A stretch of DNA of 64,000 nt, taken from contig JANSXC010000007.1 in NCBI GenBank assembly GCA_024743115.1, positions 123,771-187,770 on the forward strand. Direction: 5' to 3'. Below are positions 33,853 through 41,869 of this stretch, piece after piece. Origin of the DNA: a bacterium. GTDB lineage: Bacteria; Planctomycetota; UBA1135; UBA2386. Both the position numbers and the translations under genes were made by a program. The notes under the pieces were generated by a model, which worked only from the letters and a program-made list of their open reading frames with translations, was not told where the DNA came from and made no database searches. The first letter of the stretch is position 1. Every line of letters starts with the position of its first letter.

Positions 33853-35256
33853 ATGAGCCTCTATGGTTCTGGCCGCCGCGAAGGCGTGCTCGCGGTCGTC
33901 GTCCTCGGTGTGATCGTCGCGGCCGTGCACGCCCTCGACGAGGTCGCGACCCACGGCATCGCGGCCTTCGACTGGCAGCGCGCGGCGATGCCGGCCGCCT
34001 TCGGTGCGATCGGCGGTGCGCTGTTCTACCGCTTCATGCGGGCACTCGCGCTGAGCCGATTCACAGCGTTCCTCGCGGGCGCCGGCTACGCGCTCGCGCC
34101 GTGGTTCCAGGTCATGGCCTGGCTACCACGCGAACAGGCGGCCGCCGCGCTCGCGCCGCTCGCACTCGAGGCCTGCAACCGCGCCGGCCGCCCGGATCAA
34201 TGGCGCCGGTGGCTGCCGTGGGCCGGTGTGCTCGTCGGCGCGCCGTTCCTCGCCGGCCTCACGACCGTCGCCTGTCTCGCTGTCGTGCTGGCTTTCGTGC
34301 AGCTCGGCCGCGCTGTCGTGGAGGTCGATTCCGACGATCGCCCGAAGCGCATCCTCGGCGTCGTCGGCGCGGCCCTCGCCGCGACCGCCACCGCGTTCTC
34401 GCTACTCGCGTTCGACATCGGCGCGCCGTGGTTCGGCGAGTCCGCGACCCCGTCCACGGTCGCCGTGCTGGCCGCCCACCGCACGCCGGTCGGCGGCCTC
34501 GACCCCGCCGCGTTCGTGCGCCTGCCAGGCCCGCTCTTCCTGCTGTTCGCGATCGCGGGCGTCCTGCGTTCGCAGCGCCGCGCGAGTACCCCCGGGTGGC
34601 TTCTGATCGCCTGCGTCGGCGCGACCCCACTGGCGTTGTTGATGTGCTGGCCCGAGTTCGGCGAACTGCGCTCGACCTGGCCGTTGATCGACGCCATCGC
34701 TGCCGCGAGCTGGTGGACCACGCTGCTCGCGGTCCTCGTGCTCGGCGCCGCGGGGCTCGACGACTTCCTCGAGAAGCCGCTGCGCTACTCGACCTGCCTG
34801 CGAGTGCTGCTGGTCGCTGCGCTCGCCGGAGCCCCGGCACTGGTCGCGTTCGCGGTTGCGCCCAAGAGCGAATGGCCGCTCGCGCTCGGCCTCGTCCTCA
34901 TCCCGATCCTGCTCGTTCTGTGGCGTCACCTCGGGATCCTGCGCTTCAAGAACGTGCTGGCGGCCGTCGCGATCCTCGCGTTCGCAGCCCCGGCGCTGCA
35001 GGTCCTGCACCGCTACGAAGCGCCACATCCGATGCTTGCGGGGGCGCGACCGCTCGGCGAGGTCGACGCCAGCCGTGACCTCGTCGCCATCGCCCTCAAC
35101 GGCTTCGAGTTTCCGCCTCGCGACCTCAGCGAAACCGCGCGTTACTCCGGCGTCTGCGCCGCCGGCTGCTGGGGCGTCGTCGCCATCGTGCTGCTGCGCC
35201 GCCGCAGGCAAAGGGCGCAAACCACGCCGAGCAGGGCGAAGCCGCCCATCGCATAG
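33853..35256 (+). CDS. Polytopic membrane protein, distant YfhO relative
   Basis: 467 residues, about ten to twelve hydrophobic helices. The stretch YRFMRALALSRFTAFLAGAG followed by LAPWFQVMAWLPREQAAAAL lines up with the equivalent core of the two YfhO-like genes upstream (LFLRRLGITHLAALLG...). It appears to be a shortened third relative lacking the C-terminal beta module. It starts 43 bp after the second copy, in the same direction. Its last 38 codons, including a final helix, overlap the opposing MFS gene by 115 bp. Function unknown; likely part of the same envelope pathway. Confidence 0.68.
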   Translation: MSLYGSGRREGVLAVVVLGVIVAAVHALDEVATHGIAAFDWQRAAMPAAFGAIGGALFYRFMRALALSRFTAFLAGAGYALAPWFQVMAWLPREQAAAALAPLALEACNRAGRPDQWRRWLPWAGVLVGAPFLAGLTTVACLAVVLAFVQLGRAVVEVDSDDRPKRILGVVGAALAATATAFSLLAFDIGAPWFGESATPSTVAVLAAHRTPVGGLDPAAFVRLPGPLFLLFAIAGVLRSQRRASTPGWLLIACVGATPLALLMCWPEFGELRSTWPLIDAIAAASWWTTLLAVLVLGAAGLDDFLEKPLRYSTCLRVLLVAALAGAPALVAFAVAPKSEWPLALGLVLIPILLVLWRHLGILRFKNVLAAVAILAFAAPALQVLHRYEAPHPMLAGARPLGEVDASRDLVAIALNGFEFPPRDLSETARYSGVCAAGCWGVVAIVLLRRRRQRAQTTPSRAKPPIA

Positions 35257-36377
35257 AACGCGAGCGCCGGCGATCGCTCGAAGAGGAACCCGCCGACGAG
35301 TGCCGCGACGACGACGCCGCCGCCCATCGCCGCGGCACCGTGCAGCCCCTGCGCCGTGCTGCGCTGCGCGACCGGCACCCGCGCCTCGATCGCTCGCAGC
35401 GCCCCGAGGAACGTGCAGCCGAACGAGCAAGCGTGCAGCCAATTGGCCGCGAACAGCATCGGCACACTCGCCGTGGCCCCGAGCGCGCACCAACGTACCG
35501 CCGCGAGCACTCCACCGATCATGAGCAACGTCGTCGGCCGCGCGCGCTCGACGCTGCCCCTCGCCCACAGGAAGAGCACGATCTCGGCGAGCACCCCTTC
35601 GGCCCAGAGCTGTCCGGTCGTGCTCTCCGCGAGCCCGAGGTTCTGCCAGTGGATCGCGGAGTAGTTGTAGTAAACGGCGTGACTGCCCTGGATCAGCCCC
35701 GAGCTCAGAAGCAGCAGTAGGAACGGGCGCGAGCGGAACAACGCGCGCAGCGGGCTCGCGGCCGCCTCGCTGGTGACAGTCTCGCCGGCGGCGGTCTCGC
35801 TGCGCCCCACCGGCGCGCGGACCTCGTCGTCGCGCGGCAGGGCGACGGCGCCGAGCACCATCACGAGCAGCCCGACGGCCAGGATCGGATACACCGCCGC
35901 CGCTCCCGCGACGTCGAGCCAGTATCCGACGGCCAGCACGACGATGAGGAACGCGGTCGAACCGACTGCCCGCACCCGACTGAACGAAAAGCCCTGCACT
36001 CGCGCCGTTCGCATCGCGAGCGCGTCCTGGATCGAATGGACCGGCGGATAGCAGCAGCCGAACACGAACCCGCACGCGATCAACGCCGGCACCGAGTCGA
36101 CGAACCAGAACAGCGAGAACGCCGCGACGCTCAGCAGTGACAACCACAAGATCGTCTGCCGCGGCCGCCCGGAGCGATCGACCCGTTGCGACCACAGCGG
36201 CCCGGCGACCATGCGCGCGATCGTCTGCGACGACCAGACCCAAGCGACCTCCTGCTCGCCGATGCCGCGATCGTTCTCGAGCCAGAGCGGGAAGAAGGCC
36301 ATGAACACCGCGAGGACGGTGAACGAGGTCGCGTAGAACGACGCGAGTCCGAGCCAGGATCCCAGGCGGTTGGTCAA
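35142..36377 (-). CDS. MFS transporter (HcaT/MFS_1-like)
   Basis: 411 residues, twelve predicted helices. The segment after helix 2, WSSQTIARMVAGPLWSQRVD with RSGRPRQT, is the MFS motif A loop. FSFSRVRAVGSTAFLIVVLA matches the 'YGRVRxWGSxxFI' helix of the MFS_1-like group (3-phenylpropionate or nucleoside:proton symporters). The substrate is not deducible. The start codon is TTG without a clear ribosome site, so the N-terminus is tentative, but the first helix needs it. Convergent with and overlapping the preceding gene at their 3' ends. Confidence 0.82.
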   Translation of the reverse strand: MTNRLGSWLGLASFYATSFTVLAVFMAFFPLWLENDRGIGEQEVAWVWSSQTIARMVAGPLWSQRVDRSGRPRQTILWLSLLSVAAFSLFWFVDSVPALIACGFVFGCCYPPVHSIQDALAMRTARVQGFSFSRVRAVGSTAFLIVVLAVGYWLDVAGAAAVYPILAVGLLVMVLGAVALPRDDEVRAPVGRSETAAGETVTSEAAASPLRALFRSRPFLLLLLSSGLIQGSHAVYYNYSAIHWQNLGLAESTTGQLWAEGVLAEIVLFLWARGSVERARPTTLLMIGGVLAAVRWCALGATASVPMLFAANWLHACSFGCTFLGALRAIEARVPVAQRSTAQGLHGAAAMGGGVVVAALVGGFLFERSPALAFYAMGGFALLGVVCALCLRRRSSTMATTPQQPAAQTPE

Positions 36378-36451
36378 GCGCAGAGAATACGACGTGCGGT
36401 CACACCAATCACGCTCGGCCTCGGTGTGGGCACCGAGGCCGAGTCGCCGGC

Positions 36452-38227
36452 TCAGCGCTGGACGAAAACGCCGTCGTTCTCTTCGGCGAGCCGCTTCAGC
36501 AGATCCGCGCCGTCGCCCGTCCCCGTGAACACGCAGTGGATGCGCACGCGGGCATACTTGTTGGCCTCGCGTACGAGCGCGAGCATGTCATCCGCCTCGG
36601 TCACCGCTCCACTCGTCGGTCGGCCGTCGCTGAGCACGAACAACTCATCGATCTCCGTCTTGTGCTGCTCGCCGTAGCCGATCTCGTCGAGTTGCAGCGA
36701 CTGCACGAGGCCGTCGAAGAGATTGGTCCCGCCGTTGGCGCGCATCCGGCTCAGCACTTCCGTCAGCGATCGCGTCGAGCGCCGGCCCGGCTTGACCGGC
36801 CGCCGTGTCCAGGTGCGCGCTTCGCTCGCGAAGGTCAGCAACTGGTAGCGCGACTGCGGATCCATCGCCTGCACCGCCAGCACGATCTGCTCCTTGGCCG
36901 CGCGCAGCCGCGTCATCGCCTTGCCACGCCGGTTGCCAGCCGACGTCCGGCCGCCGCCCGACGTGCCGGCGACCTCCTCGTCCATGCTGCCGCTCGTGTC
37001 GATCAGGAACGCAATCGACGAACCCGTAACCGGCACGCCGAAGAACTCAGCCGTCGTACCGAACTTCTTGCCGCGATCGAGCGACTTGGGCACTTCGATC
37101 TTGTCCTTCTCGGCGTCCCAGAACTGCTGCCACTGCGCCGGCTCATTCGCCGGGATCAGCGCCCCCGTCATTGCGCGCAGCAAGTCGCCCGCGCGCTGCT
37201 GGAGCTGCCGCGAGGCCCGCTCGTTCACCGTCGCGACGAGCTTGTCCGGCTCGTTCGCCGCGCGCTCGAGCGCCTTGATCAGCAGCGGGATCTGTTCGCG
37301 CGCCGGATACTGCTCGACGAGATCGAGCAGCTCCATGTCGGTGCGCCAGCCTGACAGCCCGAACTGCTTCAGTGCGACCCGTACGGCGAGTCGTCGATCC
37401 GACGCGGTCGGCTCGTCGCCCGGCGTCTTGACCAGCACCTGCAACAGCCGCACGAGCGCCTGCGAGACCACCGGATGGCGTTCGAGCTGCACGCGCTCGA
37501 CGACCTTGCGCAACGAACGCCCGCGCCGCTGGAAATCGAGTGCTTCGGCCGCCGCGAGCCGCACCCGCGGATCGGTGTCCCAGAGACACGCTTCGATCGT
37601 GCTACGGAACACCGGCTTGTTCTTCATCCCGAGCAATCGCAGCGCTGCGACGCGACGCGCCGGCCCGGCCACGACACCCTCACTACTCTTGCCGTTGTCG
37701 GCCTCGCGCTCCGCCGAGAACACGAGCACCTCCTCGCCGGCCGCGGCCCGCAGCAGCATGAACCAGACTCCTCGATGCTCCGTGCGCATCAGTGCCCAGT
37801 GCCCCGCTTCGCGAACCTCGAGCGCGAGCCGATCGAGGAACGCCCGGTCGAACCCGGCCGATGCCACCGAGAGCAGCGCCTCCCCGAGTTCGGTCGAAGG
37901 ATGCTCCTCGGCAAAGATCAGGCATTTGCCGAGCATGTCGAAGTGCGTGATGCGATCCGAATCGCGCTCCGCCACGAGCCCGGCGCTACGCGCATGCCGC
38001 ATGTATCGCGGCTGCAGCCCGACTCCCCCGCGCACCATCCCCCGCGCGCCGAGCCGCCCCGATTCGAAATCCGTGACCCACGCGCGAATCGCCTGGGCCA
38101 CCGCAGTCCTGATCTCGGGCGTCGGCGCCTCCCCCTGCGCCCGTGTCGACGCAGCGGTGAGGAGCAAGGCAGGCACGAGCACACGCAGGAGCGCGTGCAA
38201 GAGCGGTAGCTGAGGGGTCGTGGGCAA
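36452..38227 (-). CDS. Secreted VWA-domain protein with HEAT-like middle
   Basis: 591 residues. The signal peptide (LLRVLVPALLLTAASTRAQG) is followed by an N-terminal helical region, HEAT-like helical repeats (about 180-330, for example RVAALRLLGMKNKPVF, RVRLAAAEALDF) and a C-terminal von Willebrand factor A domain with the MIDAS motif DTSGSMDEE, a Thr loop and a later Asp in the expected order (SDGRPTSGAV). VWA domains bind Mg2+ and protein partners. The combination is common in Planctomycetes. The start codon (TTG at 38227) is uncertain. The gene diverges from ssrA with 121 bp between them. Confidence 0.78.
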   Translation of the reverse strand: MPTTPQLPLLHALLRVLVPALLLTAASTRAQGEAPTPEIRTAVAQAIRAWVTDFESGRLGARGMVRGGVGLQPRYMRHARSAGLVAERDSDRITHFDMLGKCLIFAEEHPSTELGEALLSVASAGFDRAFLDRLALEVREAGHWALMRTEHRGVWFMLLRAAAGEEVLVFSAEREADNGKSSEGVVAGPARRVAALRLLGMKNKPVFRSTIEACLWDTDPRVRLAAAEALDFQRRGRSLRKVVERVQLERHPVVSQALVRLLQVLVKTPGDEPTASDRRLAVRVALKQFGLSGWRTDMELLDLVEQYPAREQIPLLIKALERAANEPDKLVATVNERASRQLQQRAGDLLRAMTGALIPANEPAQWQQFWDAEKDKIEVPKSLDRGKKFGTTAEFFGVPVTGSSIAFLIDTSGSMDEEVAGTSGGGRTSAGNRRGKAMTRLRAAKEQIVLAVQAMDPQSRYQLLTFASEARTWTRRPVKPGRRSTRSLTEVLSRMRANGGTNLFDGLVQSLQLDEIGYGEQHKTEIDELFVLSDGRPTSGAVTEADDMLALVREANKYARVRIHCVFTGTGDGADLLKRLAEENDGVFVQR

Positions 38228-38303
38228 GGTCCGGGCGGCGGAATCAGTCCGAGGGGGCCGCCAGATGATACGGCCCTTTCCCGTTCATGGAGCCGGGAGG
38301 CCC

Positions 38304-38332
38304 TTGTTCTGTCAGGGGGAATCGCCGATAAG
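38304..38332 (+). promoter_or_regulatory. Candidate ssrA promoter
   Basis: TTGTTC (38304-38309) and GATAAG (38327-38332) are spaced 17 bp. Transcription would start near 38340, giving a short leader of under ten bases before the mature tmRNA 5' end at 38349, as expected for RNase P processing. Confidence 0.4.
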
Positions 38333-38348
38333 GCATTTGTTCACCAAC

Positions 38349-38700
38349 GGGGGCGATCGGCTTCGACCGGATGTCGACTCGTTCAGGGTGGCGCGCCGAG
38401 GTCCGGTGCACCTCGTTAATCACTCCGGAAACCATTAACTGCCAACACGCAGTACTCCCTCGCTGCCTAAAACAACGGCACGAGCGTCGAAGGCCCTTCG
38501 CCTGCGGGGGCCTGAGACGACACACAGCAGGCTGGTTTGCGGTGGCTGCTCGGCCCACCGCTGACGAGATTTAGTCGAGCTGGCTGCCGATGCCCCTGTT
38601 CGCCGGGACATCGGGAGTGAGATCCAACGGCGAACTACGCGCGTAGAGGCTCTGTTCGAAGCATCTTGGGACGCGGGTTCGATTCCCGCCGCCTCCACCA
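38349..38700 (+). ncRNA. ssrA: Transfer-messenger RNA (tmRNA)
   Basis: A ribosome-rescue RNA that tags stalled proteins for degradation. The 5' end GGGGGCGATCGG and 3' end CGCCTCC-ACCA pair perfectly over 7 bp to form the acceptor stem, and CCA is encoded. The T arm GCGGGTTCGATTCCCGC is intact. The tag frame begins at the GCC at 38441 and encodes ANTQYSLAA, followed by TAA (38468-38470); it ends in LAA like nearly all tags, the ClpXP/ClpAP signal. The length of 352 nt is normal. The last 28 bp serve as the attachment site of the adjacent element. The RNA is complete, so integration preserved function. Confidence 0.95.
38673..38700 (+). repeat. attL: 28-bp direct repeat at ssrA 3' end
   Basis: Left copy of the core shared with 53517-53544. 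It comprises the T arm and acceptor 3' strand of tmRNA through CCA. Flanking bases differ on both sides, so 28 bp is the exact shared length. Confidence 0.92.
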
Positions 38701-38726
38701 CTTCCCGGATTCGCTCCGGGAAGTGG
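38698..38726 (+). terminator. Hairpin formed across attL, replacement tmRNA terminator
   Basis: A perfect 11-bp stem (38698-38708 with 38716-38726, 7-nt loop) begins in the CCA of ssrA and continues into the element. It could terminate tmRNA transcription, replacing the original hairpin now located past attR. Confidence 0.5.
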
Positions 38727-38856
38727 CTCGGTGTCCCAGGTTGTCCCAATTGCCCTGCGTATCATGCCTTCGGATCCGTCCTATTCGGTTTCGTGTTGGT
38801 GGTCGCTGTGTCCTGCTGTCCCAGGTTGTGCGAGCGTGTAGGTGACATCTGGGTCC

Positions 38857-40104
38857 TCATTCGGCGTTCTCCCGATCGTCGAGAGACTCGGAGTCCCCAG
38901 CCGTTGCTGCGACGCCCCAGAAGCTGGCCGACACGAGCTGGCTGCCCGTACGGAGGTCGTCACCGCCCAGCTTCTCGTAGTGCTTGGCGGTCAGCTTCGG
39001 ATCGACGTGGCGGATGAGTCGCCGCGCGATCTGCATCGGCACGCCGGCGCGTGCCACGAGCGTCGCGAAGGTGGAACGGAGCGCGTGGAAGTCCAGGCGC
39101 CGGCCCTCGTCGTCGACGACCGGAATGCCAGCGTGGGCCGCATCGGAGCGCACGCGCTCGGCGATGTTGTTGGGCACCTCGAACACCGCCGCCTGCTTCG
39201 CGGGCAGCCGGCCGGTACGCCGGCCGATCTCCCGGCGCTGCTGACGCAGGCGGTCGGCGAGCATCGGATCGAGCGGGATCGGATCCTTGCGCTTCGCCTT
39301 CGTGGTCTGCGGCCGCGGCGTCACCCATGGATCCTCGCCGAGCTCGAGGTCGCACCAGCGGATGCCGCGGCACTCGACCTTGCGCAGGCCGGTGAGCGCC
39401 ACGAACAGGTAGAGCGTGCCGCGACGCCAACCCTTCCAGGCGAAGTGATCGAGCGTCTCGGGGCGCGCGTCCGGGTTGGCGCCGTGGTAGCGATCGCGGC
39501 CGCGTGACTCGGCGGCGGCGACGAGTTGCTTGACCTGCTCGGCGGTGAGCGCCATGCGCTCAAGCACCGCGTCGCTGGGCTTGCCGACCGCTTTGAGGCG
39601 CCGAAACGGGTCCTTGGGCAGGCGATCGAGATCGTAGAGCCACGTCCCAAACTGTCCGAGGGCGGTCGCATAGTGGTCGCGGGTCGTCACTGCCAGCCCG
39701 GCCTCGTCCATGAGCCGGCCGAGAAACACCTCGGCTGCAGCAAGGTCGAGGTCCGAGATCGAGCTCGCCTTCATCTCCCGGAACGCCTTGAGCAACCGCG
39801 ACCGCATGAGCTTGCGGTGCTTCTCGGTGCGGTTGCGCGAACCGATGCCGGCGAGGAAGTCTTCGACGTGCTCGGTGAGCGGGCGCGCGCGATGCACGCG
39901 GTAGGGATCACCAAGGCCGACCTCGTCGCGTGCTGCTTCGCGCTGACGCTGCGCGAGCAGCTGCTCGGAGGCCTTCTTGTCTGTGTAGGCCTGCTCGCGC
40001 TGGCGTTTGCCGGCGGCGGTGTACTGGATGGTCCAGACCTTCGACCGCTTGCCGTCAGGCAAGCGACGCCGAAACACGGAACCATGGGATCGACGACGCG
40101 CCAT
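38857..40104 (-). CDS. int: Phage-type tyrosine integrase
   Basis: 415 residues from MARRRSHGS. The N-terminal arm-binding segment (about 1-65, FRRRLPDGKRSKVW) is followed by a SAM-like core-binding domain (about 75-180) and a catalytic domain with Arg in TGLRKVECRGIRW, a Lys region in TTKAKRKDP, His-xx-Arg in FHALRSTFAT, His in RLIRHVDPKLTAKHY and the Tyr nucleophile in HYEKL. It lies 156 bp from attL and reads toward ssrA, the usual position for integrases using tRNA/tmRNA sites. The preceding mini-integrase ends 2 bp before its ATG and shares its ribosome-site context. Confidence 0.93.
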   Translation of the reverse strand: MARRRSHGSVFRRRLPDGKRSKVWTIQYTAAGKRQREQAYTDKKASEQLLAQRQREAARDEVGLGDPYRVHRARPLTEHVEDFLAGIGSRNRTEKHRKLMRSRLLKAFREMKASSISDLDLAAAEVFLGRLMDEAGLAVTTRDHYATALGQFGTWLYDLDRLPKDPFRRLKAVGKPSDAVLERMALTAEQVKQLVAAAESRGRDRYHGANPDARPETLDHFAWKGWRRGTLYLFVALTGLRKVECRGIRWCDLELGEDPWVTPRPQTTKAKRKDPIPLDPMLADRLRQQRREIGRRTGRLPAKQAAVFEVPNNIAERVRSDAAHAGIPVVDDEGRRLDFHALRSTFATLVARAGVPMQIARRLIRHVDPKLTAKHYEKLGGDDLRTGSQLVSASFWGVAATAGDSESLDDRENAE

Positions 40105-40127
40105 GGCTATGCCGCCCCCTTGCCGTC
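40101..40127. repeat. Copy A of a 27-bp duplication at two gene junctions
   Basis: Matches 40466-40492 at 25 of 27 positions. Each copy spans the last codons of one gene (KGAA-stop) and the ATG of the next, and carries the same GGGGG ribosome site. It marks a tandem duplication that created the mini-integrase. Confidence 0.7.
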
Positions 40128-40469
40128 GTCGAAGAGGCCTTCGAACACGGGCGTGTCCGACCCAACTGACCCGCCGGCGCGGCGCGCGGCCTCCCCCTGC
40201 TGCTGCAGTAGGCGGAGAGCCAAGGCAGCAGCGAGCGAAACAGCGTCCTTGCCCACCTGCACCGAGGGATGATCGCCAAGCTCGAGGTCACGCCAGCGGA
40301 GGCGCCGGCACTCGGCGTGACGCAGCCCGCAGTAGGCCGCAAACACCTGAAGCGTGTTGCGACGCCAGGCGTTCCAACGGTCGTCGTCCAGCGAATCGAG
40401 ACGGAGCTCCGGACGGGCAGCGTCCGCGAGGTCTGCAATCAGCGAATCGCGCGATTTGCGAGCAGCCAT
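40107..40469 (-). CDS. Single-domain integrase paralogue (mini-integrase)
   Basis: 120 residues from MAARKSRDS. The segment WRRNTLQVFAAYCGLRHAEC plus RRLRWRDLELG is closely similar to the full integrase's WRRGTLYLFVALTGLRKVEC plus RGIRWCDLELG, including the first catalytic Arg. Similarity continues weakly to VFEGLF, corresponding to VFEVPN of the integrase. The core-binding domain, the HxxR box and the Tyr are missing, so it cannot recombine DNA. The start and ribosome site are duplicated from or into the integrase gene. It may be an inhibitor, an architectural partner, or a fading duplicate; the intact frame and coupling argue against simple decay. Confidence 0.7.
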   Translation of the reverse strand: MAARKSRDSLIADLADAARPELRLDSLDDDRWNAWRRNTLQVFAAYCGLRHAECRRLRWRDLELGDHPSVQVGKDAVSLAAALALRLLQQQGEAARRAGGSVGSDTPVFEGLFDDGKGAA

Positions 40470-40492
40470 GGCTACGCCGCCCCCTTGTCGTC
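40466..40492. repeat. Copy B of the 27-bp junction duplication
   Basis: See the copy at 40101-40127; differences are a T/C and a C/T. This copy spans the end of the AlpA-like gene and the start of the mini-integrase. Confidence 0.7.
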
Positions 40493-40690
40493 TTTCGTGA
40501 GCCAGCGCCGCACCTCTTCGGCCACGAAGAGGCGGCGCCCCCCTCGAACCCGCGGCTTCGGGAATGCGCCGGTGGACACCATCTTCGCAACCGTTGAGCG
40601 ACCGAGACCCACCACCTGGCAGACCTCGGTGTACGACCAAGCGATCTTCTCGTTGAGCGGAACGTGGCTCGGTGCGGTGGAGCCGCTCAT
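40472..40690 (-). CDS. AlpA/excisionase-like helix-turn-helix protein
   Basis: 72 residues from MSGSTAPSH with GAGGA upstream. The sequence SYTEVCQVVGLGRSTVAKMV then FPKPRVRGGRRLF and EEVRRWL is the MerR/AlpA-type winged helix of phage excisionases ('...FPxPxRxGxRxxxWxxxEV...W'). Probable role: recombination directionality factor or transcription activator for the integrase. The start overlaps the stop of the DUF1580-like gene (ATGA) and the stop lies 2 bp before the mini-integrase. Its C-terminus TKDDKGAA resembles the DDGKGAA end of the mini-integrase because of the duplication. Confidence 0.78.
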   Translation of the reverse strand: MSGSTAPSHVPLNEKIAWSYTEVCQVVGLGRSTVAKMVSTGAFPKPRVRGGRRLFVAEEVRRWLTKDDKGAA

Positions 40691-40941
40691 GCCGCGTCCT
40701 CGCTGTGCGGCGCCGTCGCGGCGACCCAGAACCGCCGAAACTCGGCGACGCTGGTCATCCGCTGGCCGCGCTTGCCGATCACCACCTCGAGGCGAACACC
40801 GTTCTTGCCGTGCAGGCTGTAGGCGCGTGCCGTGCGGCGGTTGATGGCGAACCCGACTGCGCGGAGTGCGGCCTCGGGGACGGGAACCAGCCCTTCGGCC
40901 ACAAGTGTGGCCAGGGGCTCTCGACTGCTGGCTTCGGGCAC
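40687..40941 (-). CDS. DUF1580-like small protein
   Basis: 84 residues from a GTG preceded by AGGAGG at 6 bp. The arrangement 'xINRRTARAYSLHGKNGVRL' then EVVIGKRGQRMTSVAEFRRF parallels DUF1580 proteins of planctomycete accessory regions ('...GVKLEAIRVGGxxxTSxEALxRF'), small helix-turn-helix-like factors often found next to excisionases and Rep proteins. It is the first gene of a coupled run with the AlpA-like and integrase genes. A role as DNA-binding control protein is inferred from the family pattern and neighbours. Confidence 0.6.
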   Translation of the reverse strand: MPEASSREPLATLVAEGLVPVPEAALRAVGFAINRRTARAYSLHGKNGVRLEVVIGKRGQRMTSVAEFRRFWVAATAPHSEDAA

Positions 40942-41238
40942 TCGGCCCTCCTGACGTTGGAGCGCGTCGTTCGTTCTTCGAACTCGCGCTCGCGTGGAGC
41001 GTCTCCAAGGGTCTCGCGCGTCAAGACGCGCGCGGCTCGGCAGGCCCTACCACCCCGGAAAAGACGCCGGAAGCGTTCAAGTCGTCCGAAAGCTCGTCGG
41101 GCAATCGGATGGGAGTTGTCGAACTCCCGGACCGTCGACGCTAGCGAACGGTGTAAGTGTGCGCAAGTGGGTTGAACTGCTCCGACCCGCACTCTCCCGC
41201 GTGCGACGAGCCCGCGGAAGCTCACACCGTGGTTGGAG
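40942..41238. other. 297-bp gap inside the element with a short palindrome
   Basis: No frame with a ribosome site. A perfect 8-bp inverted repeat with a 2-nt spacer (CGCGCGTC/GACGCGCG, 41015-41032) lies about 75 bp upstream of the integrase operon's first start, a candidate regulator site or terminator of the upstream small genes. The region probably holds the promoter of the DUF1580-like to integrase run. Confidence 0.45.
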
Positions 41239-41517
41239 TCACACCGAACAGGTCAGCGTGACGGTGATGCCAACCGCGGCGCCGACGAGTGCGGCGACCG
41301 CGGTGATGGATAGCAGGAACATGCGCGAGGCGGTTAGCCGCGGAGTCCCGCGACCGTCCTCGCTTGGCAGCGGGAAGAACCCTGGGTCCGGCGCCCTTCG
41401 CCGGGCAGGCTCTGCGTGCGGGCCACACGGGAAGATGCCTGCAGGTCCGCCGGCGCGACGTGGACGGCTGGCGCCACGCGACTCGTTGCGTTCGAGATGC
41501 GGGCTAGGCGACGGCAT
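41239..41517 (-). CDS. Small single-helix membrane protein
   Basis: 92 residues. The ATG at 41517 has AGGAGG four to five bases upstream, a strong site, and overlaps the end of the preceding gene by 14 bp. The first ~65 residues are Pro/Arg-rich; the last 27 (FLLSITAVAALVGAAVGITV) form a membrane helix. The layout (long cytoplasmic N-terminus, C-terminal tail anchor) is seen in some phage holin-like or exclusion proteins, but there is no family match. Confidence 0.55.
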   Translation of the reverse strand: MPSPSPHLERNESRGASRPRRAGGPAGIFPCGPHAEPARRRAPDPGFFPLPSEDGRGTPRLTASRMFLLSITAVAALVGAAVGITVTLTCSV

Positions 41518-41869
41518 GGCTCCTCCTCGGTTCTAGTGACCCGACCAGACCGCACAGTGCCGAGCTGGCCCGCTCGACCTGTTCGCGAGCGACAGCGAGC
41601 GCGCTCTCTGCTTCGATCTCCGCGGCGGCCGCGGTCGCGCGCGAGTCCAAGAGCGCCAGAAGCGGGTCTGGCTCCTGATCGAACGGGTTGGTCAGGTAGT
41701 TCTCGATCAGGCGAACGTGGGCCGCGGCGATCGGGTCCGCGTCGTGGCTGTTCTTCTGGAGCCAGAGCTTGAGGCGCTCGAGCAACGTGCGTGCACGGTC
41801 AACAGCAGATTCGAACTCGGCCGGACTGACCCGGCTAACGACCTCATCCAGGCTCATCGGGCTGGGCAT
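41504..41869 (-). CDS. Hypothetical helical protein
   Basis: 121 residues, almost wholly helical and acidic with heptad-like Ala/Leu spacing (about 80-110, LDSRATAAAAEIEAESALAV). No known motif. It overlaps its neighbours on both sides (16 bp upstream, 14 bp downstream), as expected of genes in a compact phage operon. Function unknown. Confidence 0.55.
   Translation of the reverse strand: MPSPMSLDEVVSRVSPAEFESAVDRARTLLERLKLWLQKNSHDADPIAAAHVRLIENYLTNPFDQEPDPLLALLDSRATAAAAEIEAESALAVAREQVERASSALCGLVGSLEPRRSHAVA

Noticed and set aside
40779..41225. Minus-strand frame of about 150 codons across the gap before the DUF1580-like gene
   Set aside because: It overlaps the DUF1580-like gene in another frame, has no ribosome site and is Arg-rich; the DUF1580-like frame has AGGAGG and ATGA coupling.
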